A stretch of DNA of 64,000 nucleotides from Streptomyces cirratus (GTDB lineage: Bacteria > Actinomycetota > Actinomycetes > Streptomycetales > Streptomycetaceae), in assembly GCF_014650775.1 (NCBI RefSeq), contig NZ_BMVP01000008.1:62001-126000 (forward strand), in the 5' to 3' direction. Made by a program: the position numbers and the translations under genes. Positions within the stretch are counted from its first letter, which is position 1. Each line of letters starts with the position of its first letter. Under the pieces are notes generated by a model. The model worked only from the letters and a program-made list of their open reading frames with translations, did not search any database and was not told the DNA's origin. Shown here in pieces: positions 24,983-32,790 of the stretch.

Positions 24983-26113
24983 ATGTCCGGCATCCCCCTC
25001 GGGGTCCTCGACCTCGTCCCGGTCCCGTCCGGTTCCACCGCTGCCGAGGCCCTGCACCACAGCATCGACCTCGCCCGGCAGGCGGAGGCCCTCGGTTACA
25101 CCCGCTACTGGTTCGCCGAGCACCACCTCAATCCGGGCGTCGCCGGGACCTCCCCCGCGGTCGTCCTCGCCCTGACCGCCTCCGCGACGACGACCATCCG
25201 GCTCGGCTCCGGCGCCGTCCAGCTCGGCCACCGCACCGCCCTCTCCACGGTCGAGGAGTTCGGCCTGATCGACGCGCTGCACCCCGGCCGCCTTGACCTG
25301 GGCCTGGGCCGCTCGGCCGGCCGGCCACAACCCGGGTCCGGTGAGCCCGCGCGGCCCGTCACCCCGGTGGTGGACGGCTACACCCCCAACGGGCTGCGGA
25401 TACCGGACCGGTTCTCCTTCGCGCACCTGCTCGGGCATCCGCGGGTCGCGCTCCAGCAGAAGCTGCTGAACCTGCCGGGCGCGCAGCCGCAGGACTACGC
25501 CGAGCAGGTGGACGACGTGCTCGCCCTGCTGCGGGGTGAATACCGCTCCCCGCAGGGGGTGGAGGCGCACGCCGTCCCCGGTGAGGGGGCCGACGTACAG
25601 GTGTGGATCCTGGGCAGCAGCGGTGGGGTCAGCGCGGAGACGGCGGGCCGCAACGGGCTGCGGTTCGCCGCCAACTACCACGTCAGCCCGGCCACCGTGT
25701 TGGAGGCGGTGGAGGGCTACCGGGCCGCTTTCAAGCCGTCCGCGGAGCTGGAGTTGCCGTACGTGACGGTGTCCGCCGACGTGGTGGTGGCGGAGGACGA
25801 CGCGGCGGCCGGCGAGCTGGCGACCGGGTACGCGCCCTGGGTGCGCAGCATCCGTACGGCCGAGGGCGCCATCCCCTACCCCACCCCTGCCGAGGCCCGC
25901 TCCCTGCCCTGGACGGAGGCGGACCGGGACTTGGTCGCCGACCGGGTGGAGACCCGGTTCGTCGGCTCGCCGCAGACGGTCGCCGACCATCTGGAACGGC
26001 TCCAAGAGGCGACCGGGGCGGACGAGTTGCTGATCACGACCATCACGCACGACCACGCGGACCGGGTCCGCTCCTACCGCCTGCTGGCGCAGGAGTGGGC
26101 ACGCCGCGCCTGA
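24983..26113 (+). CDS. LLM-class monooxygenase 4, luciferase group 1 (YtmO/CmoO-type)
   Basis: The 376-aa protein has the group-1 signature PLGVLDLVPVPSGSTAAEALHHSIDLARQAEALGYTRYWFAEHHLNPGVAGTSP, given here only as landmarks: LGVLDLVPV at residues 6-14 and RYWFAEHH near residue 37. RLGSGAVQLGHRTALSTVEEFGLIDALHPGRLDLGLGR, VWILGSSGGVSAETAGRNG and a C-terminal FVGSPQTVADHLERLQEATGADELLITT follow. Bacillus YtmO (CmoO), encoded beside an amino-acid importer and a CmoJ-type enzyme, belongs to this group. The ATG at 24983 follows AAGGAG. It is the last gene of the operon. Confidence 0.85.
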   Translation: MSGIPLGVLDLVPVPSGSTAAEALHHSIDLARQAEALGYTRYWFAEHHLNPGVAGTSPAVVLALTASATTTIRLGSGAVQLGHRTALSTVEEFGLIDALHPGRLDLGLGRSAGRPQPGSGEPARPVTPVVDGYTPNGLRIPDRFSFAHLLGHPRVALQQKLLNLPGAQPQDYAEQVDDVLALLRGEYRSPQGVEAHAVPGEGADVQVWILGSSGGVSAETAGRNGLRFAANYHVSPATVLEAVEGYRAAFKPSAELELPYVTVSADVVVAEDDAAAGELATGYAPWVRSIRTAEGAIPYPTPAEARSLPWTEADRDLVADRVETRFVGSPQTVADHLERLQEATGADELLITTITHDHADRVRSYRLLAQEWARRA

Positions 26114-26259
26114 CGCGGACCTGCCCCGGCAACGGCAGGCACGCGCCTCGGGGCGGTGAACCTGAGCGCACCACACGAGACCCCGGCTGCCGTCCACTGC
26201 CGTGCGGGCCGTCCGTCCCGCTGCCTCGACGAACCCCGTGGCTCGCACATCGCCGATCT

Positions 26260-26690
26260 CTGCCGCCCCCGCACCCGTGTGCGGTAGTGGGCGGCGACGC
26301 GGAGCAGCCAGTCGACTTCCTCGCGCGGGTTGCGTCCGCCGGCCAGGGCCGTACCGCAGTCCGTGGGCTGGTCGCCGTAGCCCGAGCCGTGGCTGGTGTC
26401 CACGGCGAAACGCAGCCAGCGGGCCTCGGTGCGTGCGGGGTCCTCGCCGGGCACGGCGGGCGGTCAGGGACAAGGTGGCGTCGCGTATCGCGAACGCGCG
26501 GTGGGCGACGTCGAGGCTGCGGTCTCCGGCAGTGAAAGGTCCCGCCGCCGGCTGGTGCGAGTCCCGAGGACGACGTGGGGCACGGCGCGGACGAGGTCGG
26601 CCCACATGGGGTACAGCTGCCAGAGCGTGTACTGGTCCCGCAGGTAGCGCAGGAGTGTCGGGGCGGGGTCAGCATGATGTGGGGCCGGTC
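26260..26690 (-). pseudogene. Decayed C-terminus of a DUF6545/MAB_1171c-like membrane protein
   Basis: Three consecutive frames on the minus strand carry matching pieces of one protein. TLLRYLRDQYTLWQLYPMW and VRAVPHVVLG lie near 26670-26570. SLDVAHRAFAIRDATLSL lies near 26530-26475, corresponding to the RLYRRVIEIRDAILAL segment of the family. NPREEVDWLLRVAAHYRTR lies near 26335-26280. The order fits the actinobacterial DUF6545 C-terminal region, but the frame shifts at least twice and there is no N-terminal membrane part. The gene is therefore a relic. Confidence 0.6.
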
Positions 26691-27000
26691 TCACGAACCC
26701 CACGGGCAAGGGCTTCGACACCTGCGCGGCTCCGGACGCCGAGACCTTGAATGCCTGGTAGGCCAATTCGCCGTACAGCGCGGTCGGGATCTACATCGGG
26801 GGCAGGAACCGGGGATGGCCCAGGGTGCCGACGGGGACGTTCCGCTGACCGGTGACTGGAACGGTGACGGCACCCACAAGGTCGGTGTCTACCGCACCGC
26901 CACATCCGACTTCTACGGCGCGGCCAAGGACTCGGACGCCATCGTCTACCAGGCCCGCTTCGGCAACCCCGGCGACATCCCCATCGCCGGCCAGTGGTAA
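26690..27000 (+). pseudogene. Broken DUF1906 (GH25-like) gene with FG-GAP repeat tail
   Basis: From about 26695 the plus strand reads NPTGKGFDTCAAPDAETLNAW, then a TAG stop at 26759-26761, then NSPYSAVGIYIGGRNRGWP in the same frame. This is the beginning of a DUF1906 glycoside-hydrolase-like domain. From about 26830 a different frame gives DVPLTGDWNGDGTHKVGVYR and GNPGDIPIAGQW before a proper stop at 27000, the end of an FG-GAP/VCBS-like repeat. A nonsense mutation, a frameshift and a large internal deletion therefore separate the two ends. Confidence 0.65.
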
Positions 27001-27003
27001 CAC

Positions 27004-27042
27004 CCGTCCGGCCGCCGAGGACCTCCCTCGGCGGCCGGACGG
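27004..27042. terminator. Strong bidirectional hairpin
   Basis: A 17-bp perfect stem (CCGTCCGGCCGCCGAGG at 27004-27020 with its complement at 27026-27042) and a 5-base loop lie between the convergent DUF1906 relic and the cold-shock gene. Confidence 0.8.
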
Positions 27043-27049
27043 TCGCCGC

Positions 27050-27253
27050 TTAGACGGGGGTGACGTTCTCCGCCTGCGGGCCCTTCGGGCCCTGGGTGAC
27101 GTCAAAGTTGACCTGCTGGTTCTCCTGCAGCTCGCGGAATCCGCTGGCGTTGATGGCGGAGTAGTGGACGAACACGTCCGGGCCGCCCCCGTCCTGCGCG
27201 ATGAAGCCGAAGCCCTTTTCCGCGTTGAACCACTTCACGGTGCCGGTTGCCAT
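27050..27253 (-). CDS. Cold-shock domain protein (CspA family)
   Basis: The 67-aa protein is a single OB-fold cold-shock domain with both RNA-binding motifs: KGFGFI (RNP1) and DVFVHYSAI (RNP2), after [14 protein letters not shown]. It binds single-stranded RNA/DNA and acts as an RNA chaperone. Length and sequence are typical of the several streptomycete paralogues. The ATG at 27253 is preceded by AGGGGAAACAC. A long gene-free region upstream (27254-27473) probably holds its promoter and 5' leader. Confidence 0.95.
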   Translation of the reverse strand: MATGTVKWFNAEKGFGFIAQDGGGPDVFVHYSAINASGFRELQENQQVNFDVTQGPKGPQAENVTPV

Positions 27254-27473
27254 GTGTTTCCCCTGTCGAGGATCGTGGGGTACCGGCTTGTCGGCACCCC
27301 TGGGTGAGGTGATCGCCCTGGTCCTCGGACAGTGCTGCACAGCAAACGCCCACAGTGAAACCGCAGACGTTGAGACTTCGGAACCACGACTACTGGCAGA
27401 AAAGTTAGCCGATCCGCAGTCGTTCGGCTACGGGCCGCAGCAGAACGCGTGAAGATCGCGCGCATGGTGAGAG
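27254..27473. other. Gene-free upstream region of the cold-shock gene
   Basis: The sequence at about 27340-27440 is AT-richer than average and is probably the promoter and leader of the cold-shock gene. No individual box was assigned with confidence. With the hairpin at 27474-27515, the gap to the MFS gene is 414 bases. Confidence 0.4.
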
Positions 27474-27515
27474 GGCGGTGGCCCGCCCCTTTCCGAAAGG
27501 GGGCGGGCCACCGCC
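27474..27515 (-). terminator. Terminator hairpin downstream of the MFS gene
   Basis: GGCGGTGGCCCGCCCC-TTT on the left pairs with AAAGGGGGCGGGCCACCGCC on the right, with one bulged base and a short CCG-type loop. It lies about 150 bases beyond the stop of the MFS gene. Confidence 0.65.
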
Positions 27516-27667
27516 ATGTCGTCGCCTCCGGGCACGGGCATGGGCACGGGTGTGCACCGGGTGAATGCGGACGTCGGAGGTATCCGGGGCAACAGCCGGG
27601 GCGGTCGCCGTGACGCGGCAGGGAATCGGCTCACAGGGCCCTGAGGAATGCCGTCCCGCCGTCCGGA

Positions 27668-29092
27668 CTACTCTGCTGCCGCCTTGCGTTGGTTGGCGGC
27701 GAGTACCAGGGCGGCCGCGCCGGCCAGCAGCGCTGCCACGATCACTGCCGTCCAGCCGCGCCGGAAGCCCTCCAGTGCGGCCTGGGGCCCGTGCGGGGTA
27801 CCGATCAAGCTGACCGTCAGGGCTACGCCCACCACGGCTCCGATCTGGCGCGCCATCGTGGTGACGGCGGATCCGGTGGCGAGGCGCGCCGGCGGCAGCG
27901 CCGCCGCTGCGGCCCCGATCAGCGTGGGCAGTACCAGCCCCACGCCCAGACCGGTGAGCAGCATCCCGGGGAGCAGCTCGGTGGCGTAGTCGGGGCGGAC
28001 CGCGATGTCGGCGGCCCACCAGCCGACGCCGCCGGCGAACAGCAGGGTGCCGAGGGCGGCAAGCCGTCCGGGTCCGAGCCTGCGCACCAGCGCGGCGCTG
28101 CCCAGCGCGACCGGCGGGACCAGCAGCGGCCCGGGGGAGATGGCGAGCCCGGTGCGCAGCGCCGAGTAGCCCCAGACCTGCTGGCACCACAGCGCCGACG
28201 TCAGCAGCATCCCGGCGAAGGCGGCGGTGAACAGCAGCGCCGCGGTGTTGGCCGCGGCGAAGCTGGGCACCCGCAGCAGCGACGGCTCGACGACGGGGGC
28301 CGGGTGGCGCGCCGAGCGGTACAGGAAGCCGCCGGTCAGCAGCAGGGCGGCGAGCAGGCCGCCGAGCACCCTGGCCGAGCCCCAGCCCCAGGCGTCTGCC
28401 TTGACCAGTGACACGGCGAGGGCGGCGATGGCGAGGGTGAGCAGTGCCGCTCCGAACACGTCGGGCAGTGGCCCGCTCTCCCGGCCGCGCAGCCTGGGCA
28501 GTACGCGTACGCCCACGGCGAGGGCGGCGATGCCGACCGGGACGTTGGCGATGAACACCCAGCGCCAGTCGGCCTCGACCAGCAGTCCGCCGAGGACCGG
28601 TCCCAGCCCGGCGGCGATCCCGCCGATGGAGGCCCAGGCCCGGATGGCGCCGGGGCGCTCGGCCGGGGGAGTGGCGTCCAGCAGCAACGCCAGCGAGGTC
28701 GGCATCAGCGCCGCCGCGCCCGCCGCCTGGACCACACGGGCGGCGTCCAGCCAGCCGACGGCGGGAGCCAGCGCGCAGAGCGCGGAGGCGATGGTGAAGA
28801 CGGTCAGCCCGGCGAGGAACACCTTTCGGTGGCCGATCCGGTCGGCCAGCCGTCCGGCGACGACCAGCAGCGCGGCGAAGACGATGGCGTAGCCGTTCAG
28901 CACCCAGGAGAGGGTGGCCAGGCTGCTGCCGTGGAAGTCCCGCTGCATCGCCGGAAGCGCGACGTTGACGATGAACAGGTCGAGGTTCGAGACGAAGACC
29001 GCGGCCGCGACTACCAGGAACGCTGCACGGCGGTGGGGCCGGTCCCCGTCTGCGGGCGCAGCCACTGGGTTTGATATTCCAACTATCTCCAT
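27668..29092 (-). CDS. DHA2 (EmrB/QacA)-type MFS exporter
   Basis: The 474-aa protein has about 14 predicted membrane helices. MFS signatures include ADRIGHRKVFLAGLTVFTIAS (motif A), AARVVQAAGAAALMPTSLALL, and GPVLGGLLVEADWRWVFIANVPVG (antiporter motif C followed by the DHA2 WRWVF). These proteins export drugs or metabolites using the proton gradient. The start is taken as ATG at 29092. A HxlR regulator gene diverges 60 bases away and probably represses it. The substrate cannot be predicted. Confidence 0.9.
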   Translation of the reverse strand: MEIVGISNPVAAPADGDRPHRRAAFLVVAAAVFVSNLDLFIVNVALPAMQRDFHGSSLATLSWVLNGYAIVFAALLVVAGRLADRIGHRKVFLAGLTVFTIASALCALAPAVGWLDAARVVQAAGAAALMPTSLALLLDATPPAERPGAIRAWASIGGIAAGLGPVLGGLLVEADWRWVFIANVPVGIAALAVGVRVLPRLRGRESGPLPDVFGAALLTLAIAALAVSLVKADAWGWGSARVLGGLLAALLLTGGFLYRSARHPAPVVEPSLLRVPSFAAANTAALLFTAAFAGMLLTSALWCQQVWGYSALRTGLAISPGPLLVPPVALGSAALVRRLGPGRLAALGTLLFAGGVGWWAADIAVRPDYATELLPGMLLTGLGVGLVLPTLIGAAAAALPPARLATGSAVTTMARQIGAVVGVALTVSLIGTPHGPQAALEGFRRGWTAVIVAALLAGAAALVLAANQRKAAAE

Positions 29093-29126
29093 GGCCGGGA
29101 AAGCTAGCGGAAGTGAGTTTGAATAC
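29069..29126. promoter_or_regulatory. Direct repeats GTTTGAtATT / GTTTGAATAC in the MFS/HxlR divergent region
   Basis: GTTTGATATT at 29069-29078 (within the MFS start region) and GTTTGAATAC at 29117-29126 share GTTTGA(T/A)AT-type sequence 48 bases apart. They are candidate binding sites for the divergent HxlR regulator. Confidence 0.3.
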
Positions 29127-29152
29127 GCAACCCTCTGTGGCACGCTGGTGGA

Positions 29153-29704
29153 GTGACCAAGTCCACCGCCGACCGCCCCGCCGACCGCCGGGCCGCCGCC
29201 GACCGCCGGGCCGCCGCCCCGCTGCCGGGCCGCCCCTGCTCCATCGCCGCCGCGCTGCAGGTCCTCGGCGAGAAGTGGGCGCTGCTCGCCGTGCGCGAGC
29301 TCTTCTACGGCAACCACCGTTTCGACCGGATCGCCGCCAATACCGGCGCGCCGCGGGACCGCCTCACCGCCCGGCTGCGTGCACTGGAAGAGGCGGGGGT
29401 GGTCGAGCGCCGTGCTTACAGCGAGCGCCCGCCGCGCTACGAGTACCACCTCACCGACGCCGGTCGGGACCTCGCCCCACTGACCCAGGCACTGCTCTCC
29501 TGGGGCGACCGCTGGCTGTCCCCGGAGCCCCCGGTGGTACTGCGGCACCACCCGGCGGACCGGCCGGACCACCCCGACCATCCGCTGGACGCGGCCTGGA
29601 CCTGCCGCACCTGCGGGGCGGAGGTGCGCAACCCGGACGTCGAGCTGGAGATCCGCTCTCCCGGTTGGGAACGCCAGGGCCCCAAGCCGCCGCCGGGACG
29701 GTAA
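29153..29704 (+). CDS. HxlR-family transcriptional regulator
   Basis: The 183-aa winged-helix protein has a core of CSIAAALQVLGEKWALLAVRELFYG and FDRIAANTGAPRDRLTARLRALEEAGVVERR, with a wing PPRYEYHLTDAGRDLAP. HxlR proteins sense electrophiles or small ligands and control divergent genes. The C-terminal extension contains a CRTCGAEV motif with two cysteines, which could be redox-active or bind metal. GTG at 29153 is the start. The first 25 residues are a repetitive ADRRAAADRRAAAP segment and may be dispensable. It diverges from the MFS exporter. Confidence 0.88.
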   Translation: MTKSTADRPADRRAAADRRAAAPLPGRPCSIAAALQVLGEKWALLAVRELFYGNHRFDRIAANTGAPRDRLTARLRALEEAGVVERRAYSERPPRYEYHLTDAGRDLAPLTQALLSWGDRWLSPEPPVVLRHHPADRPDHPDHPLDAAWTCRTCGAEVRNPDVELEIRSPGWERQGPKPPPGR

Positions 29705-29855
29705 TCGGCAGGCGGACCCACTGCTGCGGCCGGGCTCGTCCACGTGCGCGCGTTCTCCGATCAAGTTCCCTGCGATGCGCTGTGGTTGACGTCATTCCGG
29801 GCAACCGGGAGGGTTGGCCGACAGGGGCCGAAGGCCTCTCCTTCCAGGAGGTCTG

Positions 29856-30119
29856 ATGGGGAAGACGGCGGACCATGTATGCGGCGACTGCGCCCATACG
29901 AGGGGTGTCCACGTGCCGTCTCTCGGGCGGTGCCTCGGTCTGCTGCAAGGGCCGCTCTGCGGTTGCTCCGTGTTCCGGCGCGCGGACCCGCCCGGGCCTC
30001 GCCTCCCCCGAGCCGGGGAGCCCCCGTCGGAGGCGGGATCGCCGTGTGAGGACTGCGGATCGCCATTCGGCCGCTGCCGGTGCGAGCCCTCGTGGGAGCG
30101 AGCCGAGTCCTATTACTGA
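29856..30119 (+). CDS. Small Cys/His-rich protein A
   Basis: The 87-aa protein starts at an ATG 4 bases after CAGGAGGTCTG, a near-perfect ribosome site. It has CGDCAHTRGVH, then a GRCLGL Cys, then LCGCSVF, and a second CEDCGSPFGRCRC cluster after a Pro-rich linker. The pattern C-x2-C-x-H-x3-H-x(n)-C-x(n)-C-x-C-x2-(F/Y) suggests a small zinc-binding unit. The neighbouring protein B has the same pattern. I do not know a function for it. Confidence 0.65.
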   Translation: MGKTADHVCGDCAHTRGVHVPSLGRCLGLLQGPLCGCSVFRRADPPGPRLPRAGEPPSEAGSPCEDCGSPFGRCRCEPSWERAESYY

Positions 30120-30146
30120 GCTTGCGGCGCATCCGGAGGCGGTCCG

Positions 30147-30419
30147 TTGACCAGAGACGACTGGATCCTCGCGATCTTCGCCCTCTCGCCCTTGGCCTTG
30201 TTCGCCATCGGCCTGACACTCGACATGGTGCTCGGCGGTTCCGTGGAGGCCCCCTGCCACACCTGCGGGCACCATGCCGCTGAGCACCGAGGCGGACAGG
30301 ACCAGGCTGCGGGCCGTTGCAACGCTGTGTCGGAGCACGGGGCCCCCTGCGGGTGTCAGTACTACGAATCTCCACCGCAAGGAGAGTGGACCGGATACCA
30401 AGGGGGTTGCGGCGGCTAG
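30147..30419 (+). CDS. Small membrane protein B with the same Cys/His motif
   Basis: The 90-aa protein starts at TTG 30147, eight bases after GGAGG. It has one membrane helix (about residues 5-28, WILAIFALSPLALFAIGLTL) and then CHTCGHHAAEH, GRCNAV and PCGCQYY. This is the same Cys/His arrangement as in protein A, 27 bases upstream, so the two probably form an operon. Protein A would be soluble and B membrane-anchored. The function is unknown. Confidence 0.62.
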   Translation: MTRDDWILAIFALSPLALFAIGLTLDMVLGGSVEAPCHTCGHHAAEHRGGQDQAAGRCNAVSEHGAPCGCQYYESPPQGEWTGYQGGCGG

Positions 30420-30665
30420 CTCGTGCCCGGTCGGCGGTGCGACGCCGAAGAGTGATCCGTCCAACCGATCCGACTCACGCTCCCACTTGCCGAACGGCAG
30501 GAACTGGGAGACGAAAGCCGGGCCCAGCCGCGCTGACCACTTCCGCGACCCCACCGCCGTCGCTGCCCGCCTGCCGCCGGACACGGGCACCGTCGGGGTG
30601 GGACGGGGGGTCCAGTCGGAACTTTCGTCCAAGACGGGACCATCGAAGTCGGCGACTGTAGAGGC

Positions 30666-31493
30666 ATGCGCAGCCACGAAGTGGGCTCCGGCCCCATGGA
30701 TCGTGATACCGAAAACGGCTGGGAGGTCGCCCGCCCCCTTGCCGGCACGTCCCTCGACGGCGTCCGGATGGCCGGGTTCCGCGACCGCATCTCTGTCGGC
30801 CTGGACATGCACGTGCTTCCCCGGCCGGCCGTGATCATCGTCATCGGACTCGGGAACGACCCGTTCACGCTCGAGGGCATCCCTGGGCAGCAGCCCCTGA
30901 GAAGCCTCGTCGGCGGGATGTCGCCCGGCCCTGCCCGCATCCGCGGCGAGCGCGTCGAGTGCATCGAGATGCGCTTGTCACCCCGGGCAGCCTATGCGGT
31001 GCTGGGCGCGTCTCCGCGCGAGCTGGATCGGTCCATCACCGGTCTCGAGGACCTGTGGGGCCGGCACGAGCGACACCTGCGCGAGCAACTGACCGACTCC
31101 ACGACATGGCAGCAACGTCTCGGGCTGATGGACGACTTCCTCATGAAGCGGGCCGAGCGGGGACCAACGATGACACCCGAGGTCGCAGCCGCCTGGGACC
31201 ACATCGTGGCCCGTCGAGGCCGTGTGCGGGTCGGTGACCTTGCCGCGTCTTGCGGGTGGAGCCGAAAGCGGCTTTGGGCCAGGTTCAGTGCTCAGGTGGG
31301 CCTCACCCCCAAGCGCGCCGCCATGCTGGTCCGCTTCGACCACGCCGCCCGGGCGCTCAGCGCGGGCGGGAACGCCGCCGACGTCGCCCTGGCATGCGGA
31401 TACGTCGACCAGCCCCATCTCCATCGCGACGTAGTGGCGTTCGCAGGCTGCACGCCAAGCGCTCTGGCCGCTCGGCCGACGTCTGCCGGCTAG
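30666..31493 (+). CDS. AraC-family transcriptional regulator
   Basis: The 275-aa protein has a C-terminal double helix-turn-helix: VRVGDLAASCGWSRKRLWARFSAQVGLTPKRAAMLVRFDHAARAL followed by NAADVALACGYVDQPHLHRDVVAFAGCTPS, the classic AraC pattern. The N-terminal ~150 residues have the DUF6597/AraC sensor-like character (PRPAVIIVIGLGNDPF, GMSPGPARI). ATG 30666 is used. ATG 30696 is possible. It precedes an O-methyltransferase gene by ~110 bases in the same direction and may control it. Confidence 0.88.
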   Translation: MRSHEVGSGPMDRDTENGWEVARPLAGTSLDGVRMAGFRDRISVGLDMHVLPRPAVIIVIGLGNDPFTLEGIPGQQPLRSLVGGMSPGPARIRGERVECIEMRLSPRAAYAVLGASPRELDRSITGLEDLWGRHERHLREQLTDSTTWQQRLGLMDDFLMKRAERGPTMTPEVAAAWDHIVARRGRVRVGDLAASCGWSRKRLWARFSAQVGLTPKRAAMLVRFDHAARALSAGGNAADVALACGYVDQPHLHRDVVAFAGCTPSALAARPTSAG

Positions 31494-31523
31494 CTCGTGG
31501 AACAGCGACTCGTGGAACAGCGA
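31494..31523. repeat. 15-bp tandem duplication after the AraC gene
   Basis: CTCGTGGAACAGCGA occurs twice in direct succession (31494-31508 and 31509-31523), starting immediately after the TAG stop of the regulator. Confidence 0.9.
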
Positions 31524-31601
31524 AGAGAGCGGCCCCTCCCTCGCATGGCCACCGACGCCGGTCCGCGCACCCGTTCATCGAACGACGGAAGGAAGACACC
31601 A

Positions 31602-32693
31602 GTGACGACCACCGATGTCCGAGCAGCAGACACGGCCGACCGCGGCCTGATCGTCCGGCTCGCCTTCGGCAGCATGGCCGCGCAAACCCTGCGCGCGGCA
31701 GTGCGGCTGGGGGTGATCGAGCTGCTCGGCGACACACCCCGTCGGGCCGATGAAGTCGCCGCCGACGCCGGAGCCGAACCTCAGCCCATGACCCGGCTGC
31801 TGCGCGCCCTGACCAGCCTCGGCCTGCTGAGGGAACACACCCCGGGCTCCTTCTCGGTGACCCCCGCGGGCACACTCCTCGACCCCCGGCGTCCCGGCTC
31901 GCTGACGTCCTTTGTGCGGATGTTCACCGACCCGGTGGCGACACGGGCCTGGGAGCACCTGGACGGCAGCATCCGCACCGGTGACATCGCGTTCGACGCG
32001 GTCTTCGGCACGGACTTCTTCAGCCACATTTCCCAAGACCCCGGGCTTTCCGCGGCGTTCAACTCGGCGATGGGCCAAGCCACCGCGGAAGCCGCCGCCG
32101 CGCTGCCGCACGCCTTCGACTTCGGCCGGTTCACTTCGGTGGCAGACGTCGGTGGCGGAGACGGTACCCTCCTGGCCGCTGTACTCGACGCGCACCCGGG
32201 TCTCACCGGAATCGTCTACGACACGGCGCATGGGCTGGCTCAAGCGCCGCGGACACTGCAGGAGCACGAGCTCACACAACGCTGTTCTCTGGTCGCCGGC
32301 GACTTCTTCCGTGCCGTCCCCGACGGCTCGGACCTCTACCTGATCAAGAGCGTCCTGCATGACTGGACGGACGAACAGGCGATCACGATCCTGAGCCACT
32401 GCCGCGCCGTGCTGCCGCCCGGGGGCCGCGTCCTGATCGTGGAGCCCGTGCTTCCGGAAGTCGTCGGCACCGACGCCGAAGCCCACGCCGCCGACGACGC
32501 AGTCACCTATCTGAGCGACCTCAACATGCTGGTGAACGTCGGCGGCAGAGGCCGCACCCGCAAGGACTTCGAGGACGTGTGCCACCGCGCGGGCCTGACC
32601 CTCCTATCGGTCACCCCTCTCACGCGGGCCGCACCATTTTCCCTCATCGAGGCCGCCGCCGACTTCCCGCACACCGCTGCCACGGGAACCTGA
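31602..32693 (+). CDS. SAM-dependent O-methyltransferase (methyltransf_2 type)
   Basis: The 363-aa enzyme has an N-terminal dimerisation winged helix (LIVRLAFGSMAAQTLRAAVRLGVIELLG, LLRALTSLGLL). The Rossmann methyltransferase domain carries VADVGGGDGTLLAAVL (SAM motif I), then LIKSVLHDWTDEQAITIL with the likely catalytic His-Asp, and RVLIVEPVLPE. Relatives methylate phenolic hydroxyls of polyketides and other metabolites. The GTG at 31602 follows GGAAGGAAG. No biosynthetic genes flank it, so the substrate is unknown. It may act in detoxification or tailoring. Confidence 0.9.
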   Translation: MTTTDVRAADTADRGLIVRLAFGSMAAQTLRAAVRLGVIELLGDTPRRADEVAADAGAEPQPMTRLLRALTSLGLLREHTPGSFSVTPAGTLLDPRRPGSLTSFVRMFTDPVATRAWEHLDGSIRTGDIAFDAVFGTDFFSHISQDPGLSAAFNSAMGQATAEAAAALPHAFDFGRFTSVADVGGGDGTLLAAVLDAHPGLTGIVYDTAHGLAQAPRTLQEHELTQRCSLVAGDFFRAVPDGSDLYLIKSVLHDWTDEQAITILSHCRAVLPPGGRVLIVEPVLPEVVGTDAEAHAADDAVTYLSDLNMLVNVGGRGRTRKDFEDVCHRAGLTLLSVTPLTRAAPFSLIEAAADFPHTAATGT

Positions 32694-32790
32694 GCGGGGC
32701 CGCGTAACCGGCGGGCACAGGGCTTCGGTCCGGGCCGCACGGTCGACGCCCTCCGAACCAGGTTTCCCCCTGTGCCCCCGAATGGGCGAG

